The notes: generated by a model not told the origin, from the letters alone. DNA of 64,000 bases from Carboxylicivirga sp. (GCA_025210475.1 JAOARW010000055.1:62001-126000), one strand, 5' to 3'. Numbered from the stretch's first letter, positions 46,153 to 56,038 are shown. Numbers and translations are program-made.

Positions 46153-47542
46153 TATTCTAAAGTTACTCGTCATCTGCATGACTGTATTTGCCAGTAACAG
46201 TGTAGTATTGGCTCAAAAAGATGATCCAACAAAAAAGCCCAACATCATTATTCTTTTTGCTGATGATTTAGGATATGGTGATTTAGGATGTTACGGGTCT
46301 CAACAGATTGAAACTCCTAATCTGGATGCGATGGCGAACCGCGGTATACGCTTTACGGATTTTTACGTATCGGCAGCCTCGTGCACGCCTTCCAGAGCAT
46401 CCCTGTTAACAGGTGTTTATGCAGCCCGAATTGGTTTGGGGAAAGTTGTGGATGACCAATCGACAACCGGCCTTTGTTCGGCTGAACATACCATCGCCAA
46501 TTACTTAAAGCAGGATGGTTATCAAACGGCATTGTTTGGAAAATGGCACCTGGGGCATCACCCTGAATTTATGCCGAATCAACATGGCTTTGATGAGTTT
46601 TGGGGCGTTCCTTATTCAATGGATATGTGGCCTTTCCATCCAAAACCGGCTCATCATTATCCGGCCATACCGATTTATCACAACGAAGAAATCGTTGAGT
46701 ATAATCCCAATGTCAATACATTGACGCAGCGCTTAACTGAAAAAACCATCGACTATATTCGATCAAATAAGGACAAGCCTTTCTTTGTCTACCTTCCTTA
46801 CACCTTGCCACATGTGCCATTGGGTGCTTCATCGGCGTTCAGAGGAAAATCAAAAGCAGGCCTTTATGGTGATGCTGTGATGGAAATTGACTGGTCGGTT
46901 GGGCAAATTACCGAAGCTTTAGAAAAGTTGAAGCTGGATGATCAAACCATTGTTATGTTTTCGTCAGATAATGGCCCCTGGTTGTCGTATGGGAACCATG
47001 CCGGTAGTGCAGGTGATTTAAGAGAAGGGAAAGGAACCACTTTTGATGGCGGACAAAAAGTTCCGTTTATCGCCACATGGCCCGGTGTTATTCAGGCGGG
47101 CAGCACCTGCAAGCAGTTTGCCAGCACCATGGATATTCTTCCAACCATCTTGGAATTAGTTCAACAGCCGCTAAGAAAACCGGTTGATGGACAAAGTATT
47201 TTGCCTCTTCTGAAAGATTCTAAGAAGGAAATCTCTCACGAAGCCTTCTTTTTTATGAACGGCACAAAGGTACAGGCTGTAAGGTCAGGTAAGTGGAAGT
47301 TACATGTTCCCCATCGCTACAGAATGGTTACTCAGCCGGGTAAAGATGGGCAACCGGGTAATCAGGATAATTTTGGAGGTAAAATCGATCTTACTCTATT
47401 CGATCTGGAATCTGATCCATCTGAATCGAAAAATATTGCCCGGCAACACCCTGATGTTGTTGAGACATTAACCAACCTCATTCTGGATTTCGAATACGAC
47501 ATCATTAAAAACAGCCGCGAACCCGGCTCCATTAATAATTAA
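46136..47542 (+). CDS. Periplasmic sulfatase, arylsulfatase A-like
   Basis: 468 residues, Sec signal (about 1-26). Metal site IIILFADDLGYGDLGCYG, formylglycine motif SCTPSRASLLTG with Cys83 in CTPSR, GKWHLGHH, second-metal IVMFSSDNGPW and the substrate loop NHAGSAGDLREGKGTTFDGG, all typical of the arylsulfatase A/GALNS branch. Substrate cannot be read; GalNAc-6-sulfate or GlcNAc-6-sulfate are candidates. Coupled to the preceding GH88 by a 17-bp overlap. Confidence 0.9.
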   Translation: MIRYNNILKLLVICMTVFASNSVVLAQKDDPTKKPNIIILFADDLGYGDLGCYGSQQIETPNLDAMANRGIRFTDFYVSAASCTPSRASLLTGVYAARIGLGKVVDDQSTTGLCSAEHTIANYLKQDGYQTALFGKWHLGHHPEFMPNQHGFDEFWGVPYSMDMWPFHPKPAHHYPAIPIYHNEEIVEYNPNVNTLTQRLTEKTIDYIRSNKDKPFFVYLPYTLPHVPLGASSAFRGKSKAGLYGDAVMEIDWSVGQITEALEKLKLDDQTIVMFSSDNGPWLSYGNHAGSAGDLREGKGTTFDGGQKVPFIATWPGVIQAGSTCKQFASTMDILPTILELVQQPLRKPVDGQSILPLLKDSKKEISHEAFFFMNGTKVQAVRSGKWKLHVPHRYRMVTQPGKDGQPGNQDNFGGKIDLTLFDLESDPSESKNIARQHPDVVETLTNLILDFEYDIIKNSREPGSINN

Positions 47543-47546
47543 AACC

Positions 47547-49136
47547 GTGAAGTTTAGTTTTTCAAATTATAGTTTATTGCAAGTGGTGTGCATGCTTTGT
47601 TTCGCAGCCTTAATATGGGGCTGCGAACAGGCATCATCTCATTCATCACAACCCAACATTATTTTCATCATGTCTGATGATCATGCGAGTAATGCCATTT
47701 CGGCCTACGAATCGAGGCTGGCAAAAGTGGCTCCAACTCCTAATATTGATCGTTTGGCAAATGAAGGGGCACTGTTAAGCCATTGCTTTGCCAATAATTC
47801 AATTTGCACTCCAAGCAGGGCAACGATCTTAAGCGGTCAGTACAGCCATGTTAACGGTGTTCGCACCCTGGTGGATGAGTTTGTTAACAAACAAAAGCAC
47901 CTGGCCCATTACCTCAGCAAATCGGGATATAATACGGCTCTTATTGGTAAATGGCATTTACATTCCGAGCCACAGGGCTTCGATTATTGGAATGTATTGC
48001 CCGATCAGGGTCTATACTTTAATCCGACCTTTATTGAAAAAGGAATTGATCAAAAAACACCTTTTCATTACCGCAAGCAGCAAACTCATAAAGGCTATGT
48101 CAGTGATGTTATTACCGATTTATCGCTTAAATGGCTGAAGAATCAGGCAAAGGATAAACCATTTATGCTGATGATGCACCACAAGGCACCACATGCCCTT
48201 TGGGAGTATCATCCTAAATATGAACATCTGTTTGACAGTATTCAAATACCCGAGCCGGTTTCACTCTTTGAGAACCTAGATCATCGTTCGGTGGCTACCA
48301 AAGAAAGGGGCAATAACCTAAAACGTTTAGCCAAACGAATGAGTGGTCAGATCAAAGTGTCATCGGTACATGATTACGATGAGTGGCCAACCGGCAAATT
48401 AGATATTGATGGCTTTAATGAAGAGCAAGTTATAAAAGCCACTTATCAGAAATACCTGAAAGATTACCTGCGTACAGTCGCATCGGTTGATGAAAGTGTG
48501 GGGCGAATACTCGATTATTTAAAAGAGAATAAGCTCGAAGAGAACACCATCATTGTTTATACATCCGATCAGGGCATGTTTTTGGGTGAGCATCAATACC
48601 TGGACAAGCGATGGATCTTTGATGAAGCCATTAAAATGCCATTCTTGATTCGCTACCCGAAAGAATTGCAGGCCGGAACGAAGGTTAACGATATGATTTC
48701 CAACGTGGATTTTGCTCCTACCTTGCTCGATTTTGCCGGGTTGGATAAACCGGATCAAATGCAAGGTCGAAGTTTTCGAAAGTTATTACAGGGCAATCGC
48801 ATCAGCGACTGGCCCGAAGCTATCTATTATCGTTACTGGATGCATCGTTCAACAACGCCGGCTCACTATGGCATACGCACCAAAGATTATAAACTGATAT
48901 TCTACTACGCATTAAACCTCGATGCCAATAATTATGGCCATCCGGATTCTGAGCCTGATTGGGAATTTTATGATTTACGGAAAGATCCGCTGGAGATGAA
49001 TAATGTTTACGGCCATCCTGAATATCAGGCAACCATTAAGCAGTTGAAAAAGGAATTAAAACAATTAAAGGAAGACATTGGTGATACCGATGAGGCTTAT
49101 CCAACATTAACAAAACGGTTACAATCAACTCATTAA
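47547..49136 (+). CDS. Lipoprotein sulfatase, GlcNAc-6-sulfatase-like (S1_11 type)
   Basis: 529 residues starting at a GTG, 4 bp after the previous stop. SPII signal ending IWGC (Cys26). IIFIMSDDHASNAISAY, formylglycine SICTPSRATILSG (Cys87), IGKWHLHSEPQGFDYW, IVYTSDQGMFLGEHQYLDKRW and the C-terminal YRYWMHRSTTPAHYGIRT block. This pattern is shared with the sulfatase at 54393 and with heparin/heparan 6-O-sulfatases of gut Bacteroides. Likely removes 6-O-sulfate from glucosamine. Confidence 0.88.
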   Translation: MKFSFSNYSLLQVVCMLCFAALIWGCEQASSHSSQPNIIFIMSDDHASNAISAYESRLAKVAPTPNIDRLANEGALLSHCFANNSICTPSRATILSGQYSHVNGVRTLVDEFVNKQKHLAHYLSKSGYNTALIGKWHLHSEPQGFDYWNVLPDQGLYFNPTFIEKGIDQKTPFHYRKQQTHKGYVSDVITDLSLKWLKNQAKDKPFMLMMHHKAPHALWEYHPKYEHLFDSIQIPEPVSLFENLDHRSVATKERGNNLKRLAKRMSGQIKVSSVHDYDEWPTGKLDIDGFNEEQVIKATYQKYLKDYLRTVASVDESVGRILDYLKENKLEENTIIVYTSDQGMFLGEHQYLDKRWIFDEAIKMPFLIRYPKELQAGTKVNDMISNVDFAPTLLDFAGLDKPDQMQGRSFRKLLQGNRISDWPEAIYYRYWMHRSTTPAHYGIRTKDYKLIFYYALNLDANNYGHPDSEPDWEFYDLRKDPLEMNNVYGHPEYQATIKQLKKELKQLKEDIGDTDEAYPTLTKRLQSTH

Positions 49137-49146
49137 AACCCAACAA

Positions 49147-49701
49147 ATGAAGCATTTAAAAAAACATCTGTTATTAGTGGCTTTTGGTTTGCTGGCCAAC
49201 TTAGCAAATGCACAGGCCCCCAGGGAATTACCTTACAAAGCCGGCTGGACCACTGACCTGGAGGATTGGCAGGTTGTAGATAATAAATACGCTTCTAAAA
49301 CATGGAAGTGGAAAACAGCCGAAACACTGACCATTACTGACAGTAAACGGGCTAACGACGACTGGTTAATTTCTCCAGCCATTGATTGCTCAGGTAAAGG
49401 GACTAAAAAAGTAGTTTTTAACACAGGCTGGAACAAAGCCCAATCATCCAACATCACCCTTTACTATTCACTTAATTACACCGGTGATGTTGAACAAGCC
49501 GATTGGGTTCTAATGGATGAGAACATCATTCCGGATACGCATCCCTTTGGTTTTAAGTCGGCTTCATACATGCTATACTCAAAAAAATTAAAACTAAACG
49601 CGCCAAAATTGCATTTTGCCATTCGTTATCAGGCCCATAATGATGCCGGCGAATCACAAAATGAAATCCGCATTCGACGCTTCAAAGTCATAGGAAAATA
49701 A
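49147..49701 (+). CDS. Small secreted anchor-J-fold protein (candidate glycan-binding)
   Basis: 184 residues: Sec signal (NLANAQA) and one beta-sandwich domain of the choice-of-anchor J/MAM-like type (TDLEDWQVV, NDDWLISPAIDCSG, SSNITLYYSLNYTGD, SQNEIRIRRFKV). The domain closely resembles the second domain of the next gene's product, even to shared stretches such as AQSSNITLYYS, pointing to a recent duplication. No T9SS tail, so periplasmic or loosely attached. Position after two sulfatases and lack of an SGBP gene elsewhere suggest a glycan-binding role (inference). Confidence 0.7.
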   Translation: MKHLKKHLLLVAFGLLANLANAQAPRELPYKAGWTTDLEDWQVVDNKYASKTWKWKTAETLTITDSKRANDDWLISPAIDCSGKGTKKVVFNTGWNKAQSSNITLYYSLNYTGDVEQADWVLMDENIIPDTHPFGFKSASYMLYSKKLKLNAPKLHFAIRYQAHNDAGESQNEIRIRRFKVIGK

Positions 49702-49728
49702 CACTAATCACTAATTGATTTAATAATT

Positions 49729-51072
49729 ATGAAAACATTTACTAGTCTAAAAAAATTGACTGCCTTAGGTTTACTGGCAGTAGGTACAATGGCAACAAGC
49801 CATGCCCAAACAACACTATACAACACCAACTGGAACAATTCCTATGATAATTGGATTGTGGTTAACGATGTGACCGACAGTCCAACCTGGGATAATCGTG
49901 GTGCAAGCGATGGTATCGAAGCGGGCAATACAAAAGATGCCGGAAGTGAAGAGTGGATTGTATCACCACAGTTTGATTTTTCTGATGGTTCAACCTTTAC
50001 TTTAAAATTTGAACGTGCACAGTCTGATAATGCCACACCAGCCGGTAAACTGGATGTATTGTACACCGAAAACTGGACCGGTGATGTAGCTACAAGTACA
50101 TGGCAAACAATGGACACTGATATCACCAACGGATTGCCGGTTGGATGGGATGGTGGAGCCGGTTACCGTGAGTATACGAAAGTATTGGCGAGCACATCTG
50201 CAACAACCCGTTTGGCTTTTAAATACACTTCTCAGTCTGGTTGGAGCGATAACGGTACGCCGGATAATTCGGATGATGACACCAATAAAAACCGCATCAG
50301 GGTAAAAGATTTTGTGATTACAACCTCTGGTTCAGTTTCGCAATGGCCACTTCCTTATTCTGCAGCCTGGGCAGATGATTTAGAAGACTGGACAGTTGTT
50401 TCCAACAAGCATGCTTCAAAAGAGTGGGCTTATAAAGCTGCCGGAACGGTATTTATGACGGACGGTAAAAGAGAACAAGATGACTGGTTAATTTCACCCG
50501 TCATTGTTTGCTCAGGAAGCAATCAAAAAATGATTTCTTTTAAGGCCGGTTGGAAATCAGCCCAATCATCTAACATCACCCTTTATTATTCTACCAATTA
50601 CGCGGGAGACCAGTCAACTGCCGACTGGAATGAAATAGAAGCAAACATCATCCCAGGCAGCCATGGATATGGTTTTTCAGGATCAAGCCTATACAACTTT
50701 AGTAAAACCATTGATCTGGAAGCTGATGCGGTAACTTTCGCCATTAAATATGCGGCCGTTACTGGCACCTTTGATGACAGTCAGAATGAAATCCGTGTTA
50801 AGAACTTCAAGGTTGAAGAAGTTACAGCTACCAGTCTGGAGGATAAAAAGGCTACAGAAGTGACCGTTTATCCTAACCCTGTTCGTGAAATCTTGTATGC
50901 CACGGTTGATGGTAAAGCTCAAGCGGAGATCTATAACCTGGCGGGTCAACTGGTTAAAAAGGCTCCGATTGTTAATCAGCAGATTAATGTAGCAGATTTA
51001 AATGCCGGTCAGTACATTATAATGATCAATCACAATGATAATGTGACTGTTACCAAATTCATTAAAAAATAA
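49729..51072 (+). CDS. Two-domain anchor-J-fold protein with T9SS sorting domain
   Basis: 447 residues. Signal peptide (about 1-26), then two beta-sandwich domains: the first about 27-200 (DNWIVVNDV, EEWIVSPQFDFSDG, GWSDNGTPDNSDDDTNKNRIRVKDF), the second about 205-365 resembling the 184-residue neighbour. A T9SS type A C-terminal domain follows (VTVYPNPVREILYATVDG, IYNLAGQLVKKAP, LNAGQYIIMI...VTKFIKK). Surface-exposed or released; probably binds the polysaccharide. Last gene of the 41789-51072 run. Confidence 0.78.
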   Translation: MKTFTSLKKLTALGLLAVGTMATSHAQTTLYNTNWNNSYDNWIVVNDVTDSPTWDNRGASDGIEAGNTKDAGSEEWIVSPQFDFSDGSTFTLKFERAQSDNATPAGKLDVLYTENWTGDVATSTWQTMDTDITNGLPVGWDGGAGYREYTKVLASTSATTRLAFKYTSQSGWSDNGTPDNSDDDTNKNRIRVKDFVITTSGSVSQWPLPYSAAWADDLEDWTVVSNKHASKEWAYKAAGTVFMTDGKREQDDWLISPVIVCSGSNQKMISFKAGWKSAQSSNITLYYSTNYAGDQSTADWNEIEANIIPGSHGYGFSGSSLYNFSKTIDLEADAVTFAIKYAAVTGTFDDSQNEIRVKNFKVEEVTATSLEDKKATEVTVYPNPVREILYATVDGKAQAEIYNLAGQLVKKAPIVNQQINVADLNAGQYIIMINHNDNVTVTKFIKK

Positions 51073-51416
51073 TTAATCACTAAAAACAGGAGCCAAAAAC
51101 CGGGAACGATATGGAATAGTACGATTCAATTTAATCATTACTGTTTTAATCTTCTTCGTTTTTGGCTTCTCTTTTTATTACCAGCTCCTAATACCGGGAG
51201 CAAGACTTTTCATTTTCGGAGAAACATTAGCCAATTATAGCTTAAGCTATTGCCCAACCTTCCTTATTCATCTTCAATTATTAATATTCATCCCTAAATA
51301 CTAAACCTGCCAAACCCATCATTTGCAATACATTATTATTGCTTTAACACATTTTTTGCACAGAATATAACATCCCGACATAATCTCATTATATTATAAT
51401 CATTGATTAAACGAAT
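51073..51416. other. 344-bp intergenic region with crossing inverted repeats
   Basis: No gene seen. It holds the candidate terminator at 51083-51168, a 12-bp palindrome TAGCTTAAGCTA near 51238-51249, and AT-rich sequence that must carry the promoter of the PL8-fold gene at 51417; only a weak partial regulator-box match (TTCAATTATTAATATT, 51273) is visible. Confidence 0.5.
51083..51168 (+). terminator. Long-loop terminator with alternative pairing
   Basis: AGCCAAAAAC (51091-51100) pairs with GTTTTTGGCT (51159-51168), followed by TCTCTTTTTATT, a terminator shape with a 58-nt loop. A second pair, AAAACAG (51083-51089) with CTGTTTT (51141-51147), crosses it, so the two are either a pseudoknot or alternatives. 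Confidence 0.5.
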
Positions 51417-54389
51417 ATGAAGACATTTTTCAGCGCATTAATCCTAATTTGGCTAAGCTTCGCATGTTACGGGCAGGAAGCGATATTTGCCGATTACTTC
51501 GACATTAAAATCAATAAAGGCAAGGGTGAACTTGTTACTGGTAAAATTCATTTAAAGAGTAACAAAGATGTTTTGACCAAATCAATTCCGTCCTCTTATC
51601 ACTTCGAGATTCTCAATGATCCTTCCGGCTTATTTCAGCTTAATAACCTAAGTGATAAAGTTGGGCAGATGGAGGGCATGTTGGTTGGTGAACTGGCATT
51701 AAAAAAAGGCAAAAAAACACCTAAGAAACCAATCGATTACCCAATTACCATTGCCTTGAAAAATGGCACTAAAACACTTCAGGAAAAGGCAATTACCATC
51801 CATGTGGTTGAAAAAACCATGTGGGAATATTTGCTAAAGTTTTATCAGGAAGAAACACTTAGCACCAGTCGACTTTACGGACGCAAAAAGCTAAAGGACA
51901 AACAGGTTAAAACCTTAATTAGTGAAATCGAAGCCAATGATGGAGCTATGCCATCCATCAGTCCCATTTATAACAAATCCATTAGTGATATAAAGAAATT
52001 AGAAAAAGAATGGGAAAAAGTAGCCAATACGATTGGAGGCCTGGGTTATGCCTATGCCCATAAACAATCAGGTTGGTACCATTCACCGGAGCTATACCAA
52101 AGCATTGTTAAAGCATCGCTTAAATTTATGAACAGTGTACCCATTTTTGGTGATGAAATTGATAAGCCCATCAGCAATGAGGTTGGTGATGGTTTACAGG
52201 GTTTAGGCGAAAATGGTAAACTTTCTCATGGTTTTGTTACGCATCAGTGGCGATTATTCGATGGTATGGGGGCGCCGCTGGTTCATATTATGCCTGCTTT
52301 AAAAGACGATATAAAGAAAAACGATGCCCGGGCTATTGCACTTCAGGAAGCCATTTATCGCTTCTATCAGGGCTTTTTCTCAATCACTCCCAACCGCCGT
52401 GTCATGAACGATGCCTCACAACGCTGGCGCAATATTTCTGATACCTTGTATTCTGAAGGAGCCTGGAGCGACGCCAATACAGCTCATCGTATGCGCTCAT
52501 TAATGGTGATGGGTGTTGTTTGGGACGATTATAACCGCCCCATCACCTATGTGCCTTACTGGTACGATAACTATTATGACAACACTGAATTTGAAGGTCT
52601 GACTTTTGCCAAAAACTGGAGTCCCAATGGCATTATTAAAGACATCCGGTTTTGGTGTTCACGTTTGTCAGTACCTTCACACATGTTCGATCAGTCGGGT
52701 TTTCACCCCGATGGAACCATGTCACACCATACTGGTCACAGTGCTTCTGATGTAGCCATGGTGGCTTATGGTTTTGAATGGATGAAAGAAATCAACAAGG
52801 CCATCAAGTTCTTTCAGTACACTCCTTTCCCTATTGAAAACAGCCAGTACCAGTTTTTAGCGGATCGCATCAACTATATCTATCGTCGAATGGTGTATAA
52901 ACAACACCTTGATTACGTGGTTGCCGGACGCAGTCATTATTCCGATATGCAGCAGTTTGCCACACAGAGTTTAAGAAATGCCATTAAAGATCTTCTTAAA
53001 GGTAAATCGTCAACCACAGTTATCGTCAATGAAAAAGAATTGCGCGAACTTAACAAAGGTATTCAGGACAATACACATGTTCACAGCGAATCTGTTGCTT
53101 TCTGGAATGCCGACTATTTGGTACATCGCCGCGAGAATGATGAAGGTAATTTTTACTTCTCGGTAAAACAGAAATCAGTTCGTACAGCTGGTGCTGAAGA
53201 TTTCAGCAAGATCCGAAAATCGTGGCATGCCGGAAGCGGTGTTTTCCAACTGAAGGTAGATGGCGATGAGTACGCTTCATCGGTTTTAAAAGCCTATGAC
53301 TGGCACGTATTACCTGGCATCACTGAAGAATGGCGTACCGACCCCATGCCGCTCGGCCCTGCCAGCTCAGCCGGCCCGGGACTAAATGAGTTTTCGGGCG
53401 TGGTGGCAAATGGGGAATCTGCCACATCAGCATTTCATTATCTACCGGCACCGGGTGGTGAGCATCACAAGCTGCCTCAGTATGCCTCTGCAACGGCTTA
53501 TAAATCTTATCATTTAGATGGTAAATTTGGCATTGCTTTGGGCAGTGAAATCACCAGAAAGGATAAAGGGCAAGGCGAAAACATTGTGACCTGCATTGAT
53601 CATTCGGCACTGTCTGATGAACTGTATTACAGCATTAATGGTGCCAAGGCAAAAATACTGAAACCTGGAAGCGACCACGATCTGACGCTGTCTATGAATG
53701 GACCAAGCTGGGCCTTTCATAAAAACAAGGGCTATCTGATATTCCCTGCTCAAAACCAGAACCTGTTTATTAAAACCGGTGCTCACATTAATATAACCGA
53801 TACCAAGGTTAAAACAGGGAATAATTACGTTTTAGCCATCGATCATGGACTTAATCCGGATAAAAGCAAAACGAATAACTACCACTATGTTTTGGTGGCC
53901 AACGCTTCTTTAAAAGATATGCCTAAAATCATGAAGGCATATCAGAAAACGTACTTCCATACTACCGAGCCAGGCAAGATACATACAAGTTATCAGAAGG
54001 ATAAAAAACTTGCCCAAGTGGTATTCTACAAAGCCGGCAAAGCCTATTTGGATGCTGCCCAAAAGAACTGGATAGAAGTAAATAAGCCGGCAATCGTGAT
54101 GACTGAGGATGGCGCTACGCATTTTAGGTTAAGTGTTGCCGATCCTTTGCACAGTCTGGAAAATGAGGCCATTCAAATCCGGGTACCAATTGCACTAAAA
54201 AGTGGTACTTACCAGTATAATTTTAAAGGTATCGAAACGATAAAAGGTGAAAATATCGTTGTCAGCAATCTAGATGGAGAATCCCTTATTACGGTTAATC
54301 TACCCGACAGTAGAGATGGTAAGCACTATAACTATCGTGAAGAAGTATTGGCAGGTGCGCCTATAACAATCGAACTTCCAAAGCAATAA
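51417..54389 (+). CDS. Divergent PL8-fold polysaccharide lyase-like protein
   Basis: 990 residues. Sec signal (about 1-20, FACYGQ), an Ig-like domain about 25-132, an alpha/alpha toroid about 140-530 and a PL8-type super-sandwich plus tail (from about 640: GGEHHKLPQYASATAYKSY, MNGPSWAFHKNKGYLIFP). The active-site loop reads HPDGTMSHHTGHSASDVAMV: His438 is kept, but the tyrosine position eight residues later, occupied by Tyr in both chondroitinase-type neighbours, is Val446; AGRSHY (Arg505) keeps the arginine. So it is a variant lyase or a binding protein. Starts a two-gene unit with the 54393 sulfatase (3-bp gap). N-terminal domain differs from chondroitinase ABC. Confidence 0.75.
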   Translation: MKTFFSALILIWLSFACYGQEAIFADYFDIKINKGKGELVTGKIHLKSNKDVLTKSIPSSYHFEILNDPSGLFQLNNLSDKVGQMEGMLVGELALKKGKKTPKKPIDYPITIALKNGTKTLQEKAITIHVVEKTMWEYLLKFYQEETLSTSRLYGRKKLKDKQVKTLISEIEANDGAMPSISPIYNKSISDIKKLEKEWEKVANTIGGLGYAYAHKQSGWYHSPELYQSIVKASLKFMNSVPIFGDEIDKPISNEVGDGLQGLGENGKLSHGFVTHQWRLFDGMGAPLVHIMPALKDDIKKNDARAIALQEAIYRFYQGFFSITPNRRVMNDASQRWRNISDTLYSEGAWSDANTAHRMRSLMVMGVVWDDYNRPITYVPYWYDNYYDNTEFEGLTFAKNWSPNGIIKDIRFWCSRLSVPSHMFDQSGFHPDGTMSHHTGHSASDVAMVAYGFEWMKEINKAIKFFQYTPFPIENSQYQFLADRINYIYRRMVYKQHLDYVVAGRSHYSDMQQFATQSLRNAIKDLLKGKSSTTVIVNEKELRELNKGIQDNTHVHSESVAFWNADYLVHRRENDEGNFYFSVKQKSVRTAGAEDFSKIRKSWHAGSGVFQLKVDGDEYASSVLKAYDWHVLPGITEEWRTDPMPLGPASSAGPGLNEFSGVVANGESATSAFHYLPAPGGEHHKLPQYASATAYKSYHLDGKFGIALGSEITRKDKGQGENIVTCIDHSALSDELYYSINGAKAKILKPGSDHDLTLSMNGPSWAFHKNKGYLIFPAQNQNLFIKTGAHINITDTKVKTGNNYVLAIDHGLNPDKSKTNNYHYVLVANASLKDMPKIMKAYQKTYFHTTEPGKIHTSYQKDKKLAQVVFYKAGKAYLDAAQKNWIEVNKPAIVMTEDGATHFRLSVADPLHSLENEAIQIRVPIALKSGTYQYNFKGIETIKGENIVVSNLDGESLITVNLPDSRDGKHYNYREEVLAGAPITIELPKQ

Positions 54390-54392
54390 AGC

Positions 54393-56027
54393 ATGAGGAA
54401 TATAAAATCAATAAGCTTTTTGCTGGCAGTGCTTTCGTTATGGGCATGCCAGCATAAGCGGGCCAATGAAAACAAGAGTAATGCCCCAAACATACTCTTT
54501 ATCATGACTGATGATCATACAACCCAGGCCATGAGTTGTTATGGCAGTGAGTTAATCTCAACGCCCAACCTGGATCGAATCGCCAATGAGGGAATGCGTT
54601 TTGATAATTGTTATGTGACCAATGCCATATGTGCCCCTTCCAGAGCCGTTATACTCACGGGTAAACATAGCCATTTAAACGGTGTAACCGATAATGCAAA
54701 GGTATTTGACGGAACTCAGCAAACATATCCCAAGCTGCTTCAAAAAGCCGGTTACCAAACGGCCATGATTGGTAAATGGCACTTGGGATCAAGCCCTACC
54801 GGTTTTGATTATTGGAGTGTTTTACCGGGGCAAGGCAACTATTATCAGCCTGAATTTATTGAAATGGGCGACACCATCACTGAAGATGGCTACGTTACCG
54901 ATGTTATAACCGACAAAGCGATTAAATGGCTTGATAAACGAGATACGCAACAGCCTTTTGCAATGGTGTATCAGCACAAGGCACCTCATCGTAACTGGAT
55001 GCCTGCACCCCGCCATTTGGGGGTGTTTGAAGATAAGGTGTTTCCGGAACCATCTACCTTGTTTGATAATTACGAAGGACGTGGTTCGGCAGCCCGCGAA
55101 CAGGAAATGGAAATCGGCAACCACATGTGGGATGCCTGGGATTTTAAGTTGGCCACACAAAGTGAGTTGGAAGCTTTTGGTAAAAACAACCAGCTTGAAA
55201 ACATTAAAGATGCCAAACATCATGATGTGGCCGGAGCCAATAAGCGGGAGCAGGATTTAGAGAAACTGTACCGTGTTTACAGCCGTATGACACCTGAGCA
55301 ACAACAACAATGGCACAAAGCCTATACAAAACGGATAAAAAAACACCGGGATCATAAGTTTAATTATCAGGAACTTATCTCCTGGAAATACCAGCTGTAT
55401 ATGCGCGATTACATGGCTTGTTTGCTTTCGCTCGATGAAAACATTGGTCGCTTGCTTCAGCATCTGGACGAAAAAGGAATTCTGGACAATACAATCATTG
55501 TGTATACATCCGATCAGGGATTCTTTTTAGGTGAACATGGCTGGTTTGACAAGCGTATTATGTATGAGCAATGCTACCGGATGCCTTTGTTAATTAGATA
55601 CCCCCAAGTGGTTAAAAATGGCACGGTTAGTAAGGCTCTCTGTATGAATCTTGATTTTGCACCTACCTTGCTTGATTATGCTGGTGTTGTCATTCCGGAC
55701 GATATGCAAGGACGTTCCTTACGACCAGTTTTTGAAAAAGATGGTGCTGTTCCTGCAAACTGGCGCAAGGCCACTTATTACCATTATTACGAGTATCCTT
55801 CGTGGCACTCGGTAAAAAGGCATTATGGTATGCGAACAGAACGTTTCAAATTAATCCATTTTTACAACGATGTTGATGAATGGGAATTATATGATTTGGA
55901 AAATGATCCACAGGAATTAAACAATGTGATTGATCATCCGGAATACACCGATCTGGTGCCGAACCTAAAGAAACAGTTAGAAAAACTTCAGGCTGAATAC
56001 AAAGATAATTCTGCGAAACAAAATTAG
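54393..56027 (+). CDS. Lipoprotein sulfatase, GlcNAc-6-sulfatase-like (S1_11 type)
   Basis: 544 residues. SPII signal SLWAC (Cys19). ILFIMTDDHTTQAMSCYG, formylglycine AICAPSRAVILTG with Cys80, IGKWHLGSSPTGFDYW, MVYQHKAPHRNWMPAPRHLG, IVYTSDQGFFLGEHGWFDKR and HSVKRHYGMRTERFKLIHFY. These are the blocks of heparan/GAG glucosamine-6-O-sulfatases and are shared with the paralogue at 47547. Three bp after the PL8-fold gene; ends 12 bp before the 56039 terminator. Confidence 0.9.
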   Translation: MRNIKSISFLLAVLSLWACQHKRANENKSNAPNILFIMTDDHTTQAMSCYGSELISTPNLDRIANEGMRFDNCYVTNAICAPSRAVILTGKHSHLNGVTDNAKVFDGTQQTYPKLLQKAGYQTAMIGKWHLGSSPTGFDYWSVLPGQGNYYQPEFIEMGDTITEDGYVTDVITDKAIKWLDKRDTQQPFAMVYQHKAPHRNWMPAPRHLGVFEDKVFPEPSTLFDNYEGRGSAAREQEMEIGNHMWDAWDFKLATQSELEAFGKNNQLENIKDAKHHDVAGANKREQDLEKLYRVYSRMTPEQQQQWHKAYTKRIKKHRDHKFNYQELISWKYQLYMRDYMACLLSLDENIGRLLQHLDEKGILDNTIIVYTSDQGFFLGEHGWFDKRIMYEQCYRMPLLIRYPQVVKNGTVSKALCMNLDFAPTLLDYAGVVIPDDMQGRSLRPVFEKDGAVPANWRKATYYHYYEYPSWHSVKRHYGMRTERFKLIHFYNDVDEWELYDLENDPQELNNVIDHPEYTDLVPNLKKQLEKLQAEYKDNSAKQN

Positions 56028-56038
56028 TAAGCATATAC

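Noticed and set aside
51238-51249. 12-bp palindrome TAGCTTAAGCTA as an operator
   Set aside because: Does not recur elsewhere in the window and does not match the shared box.
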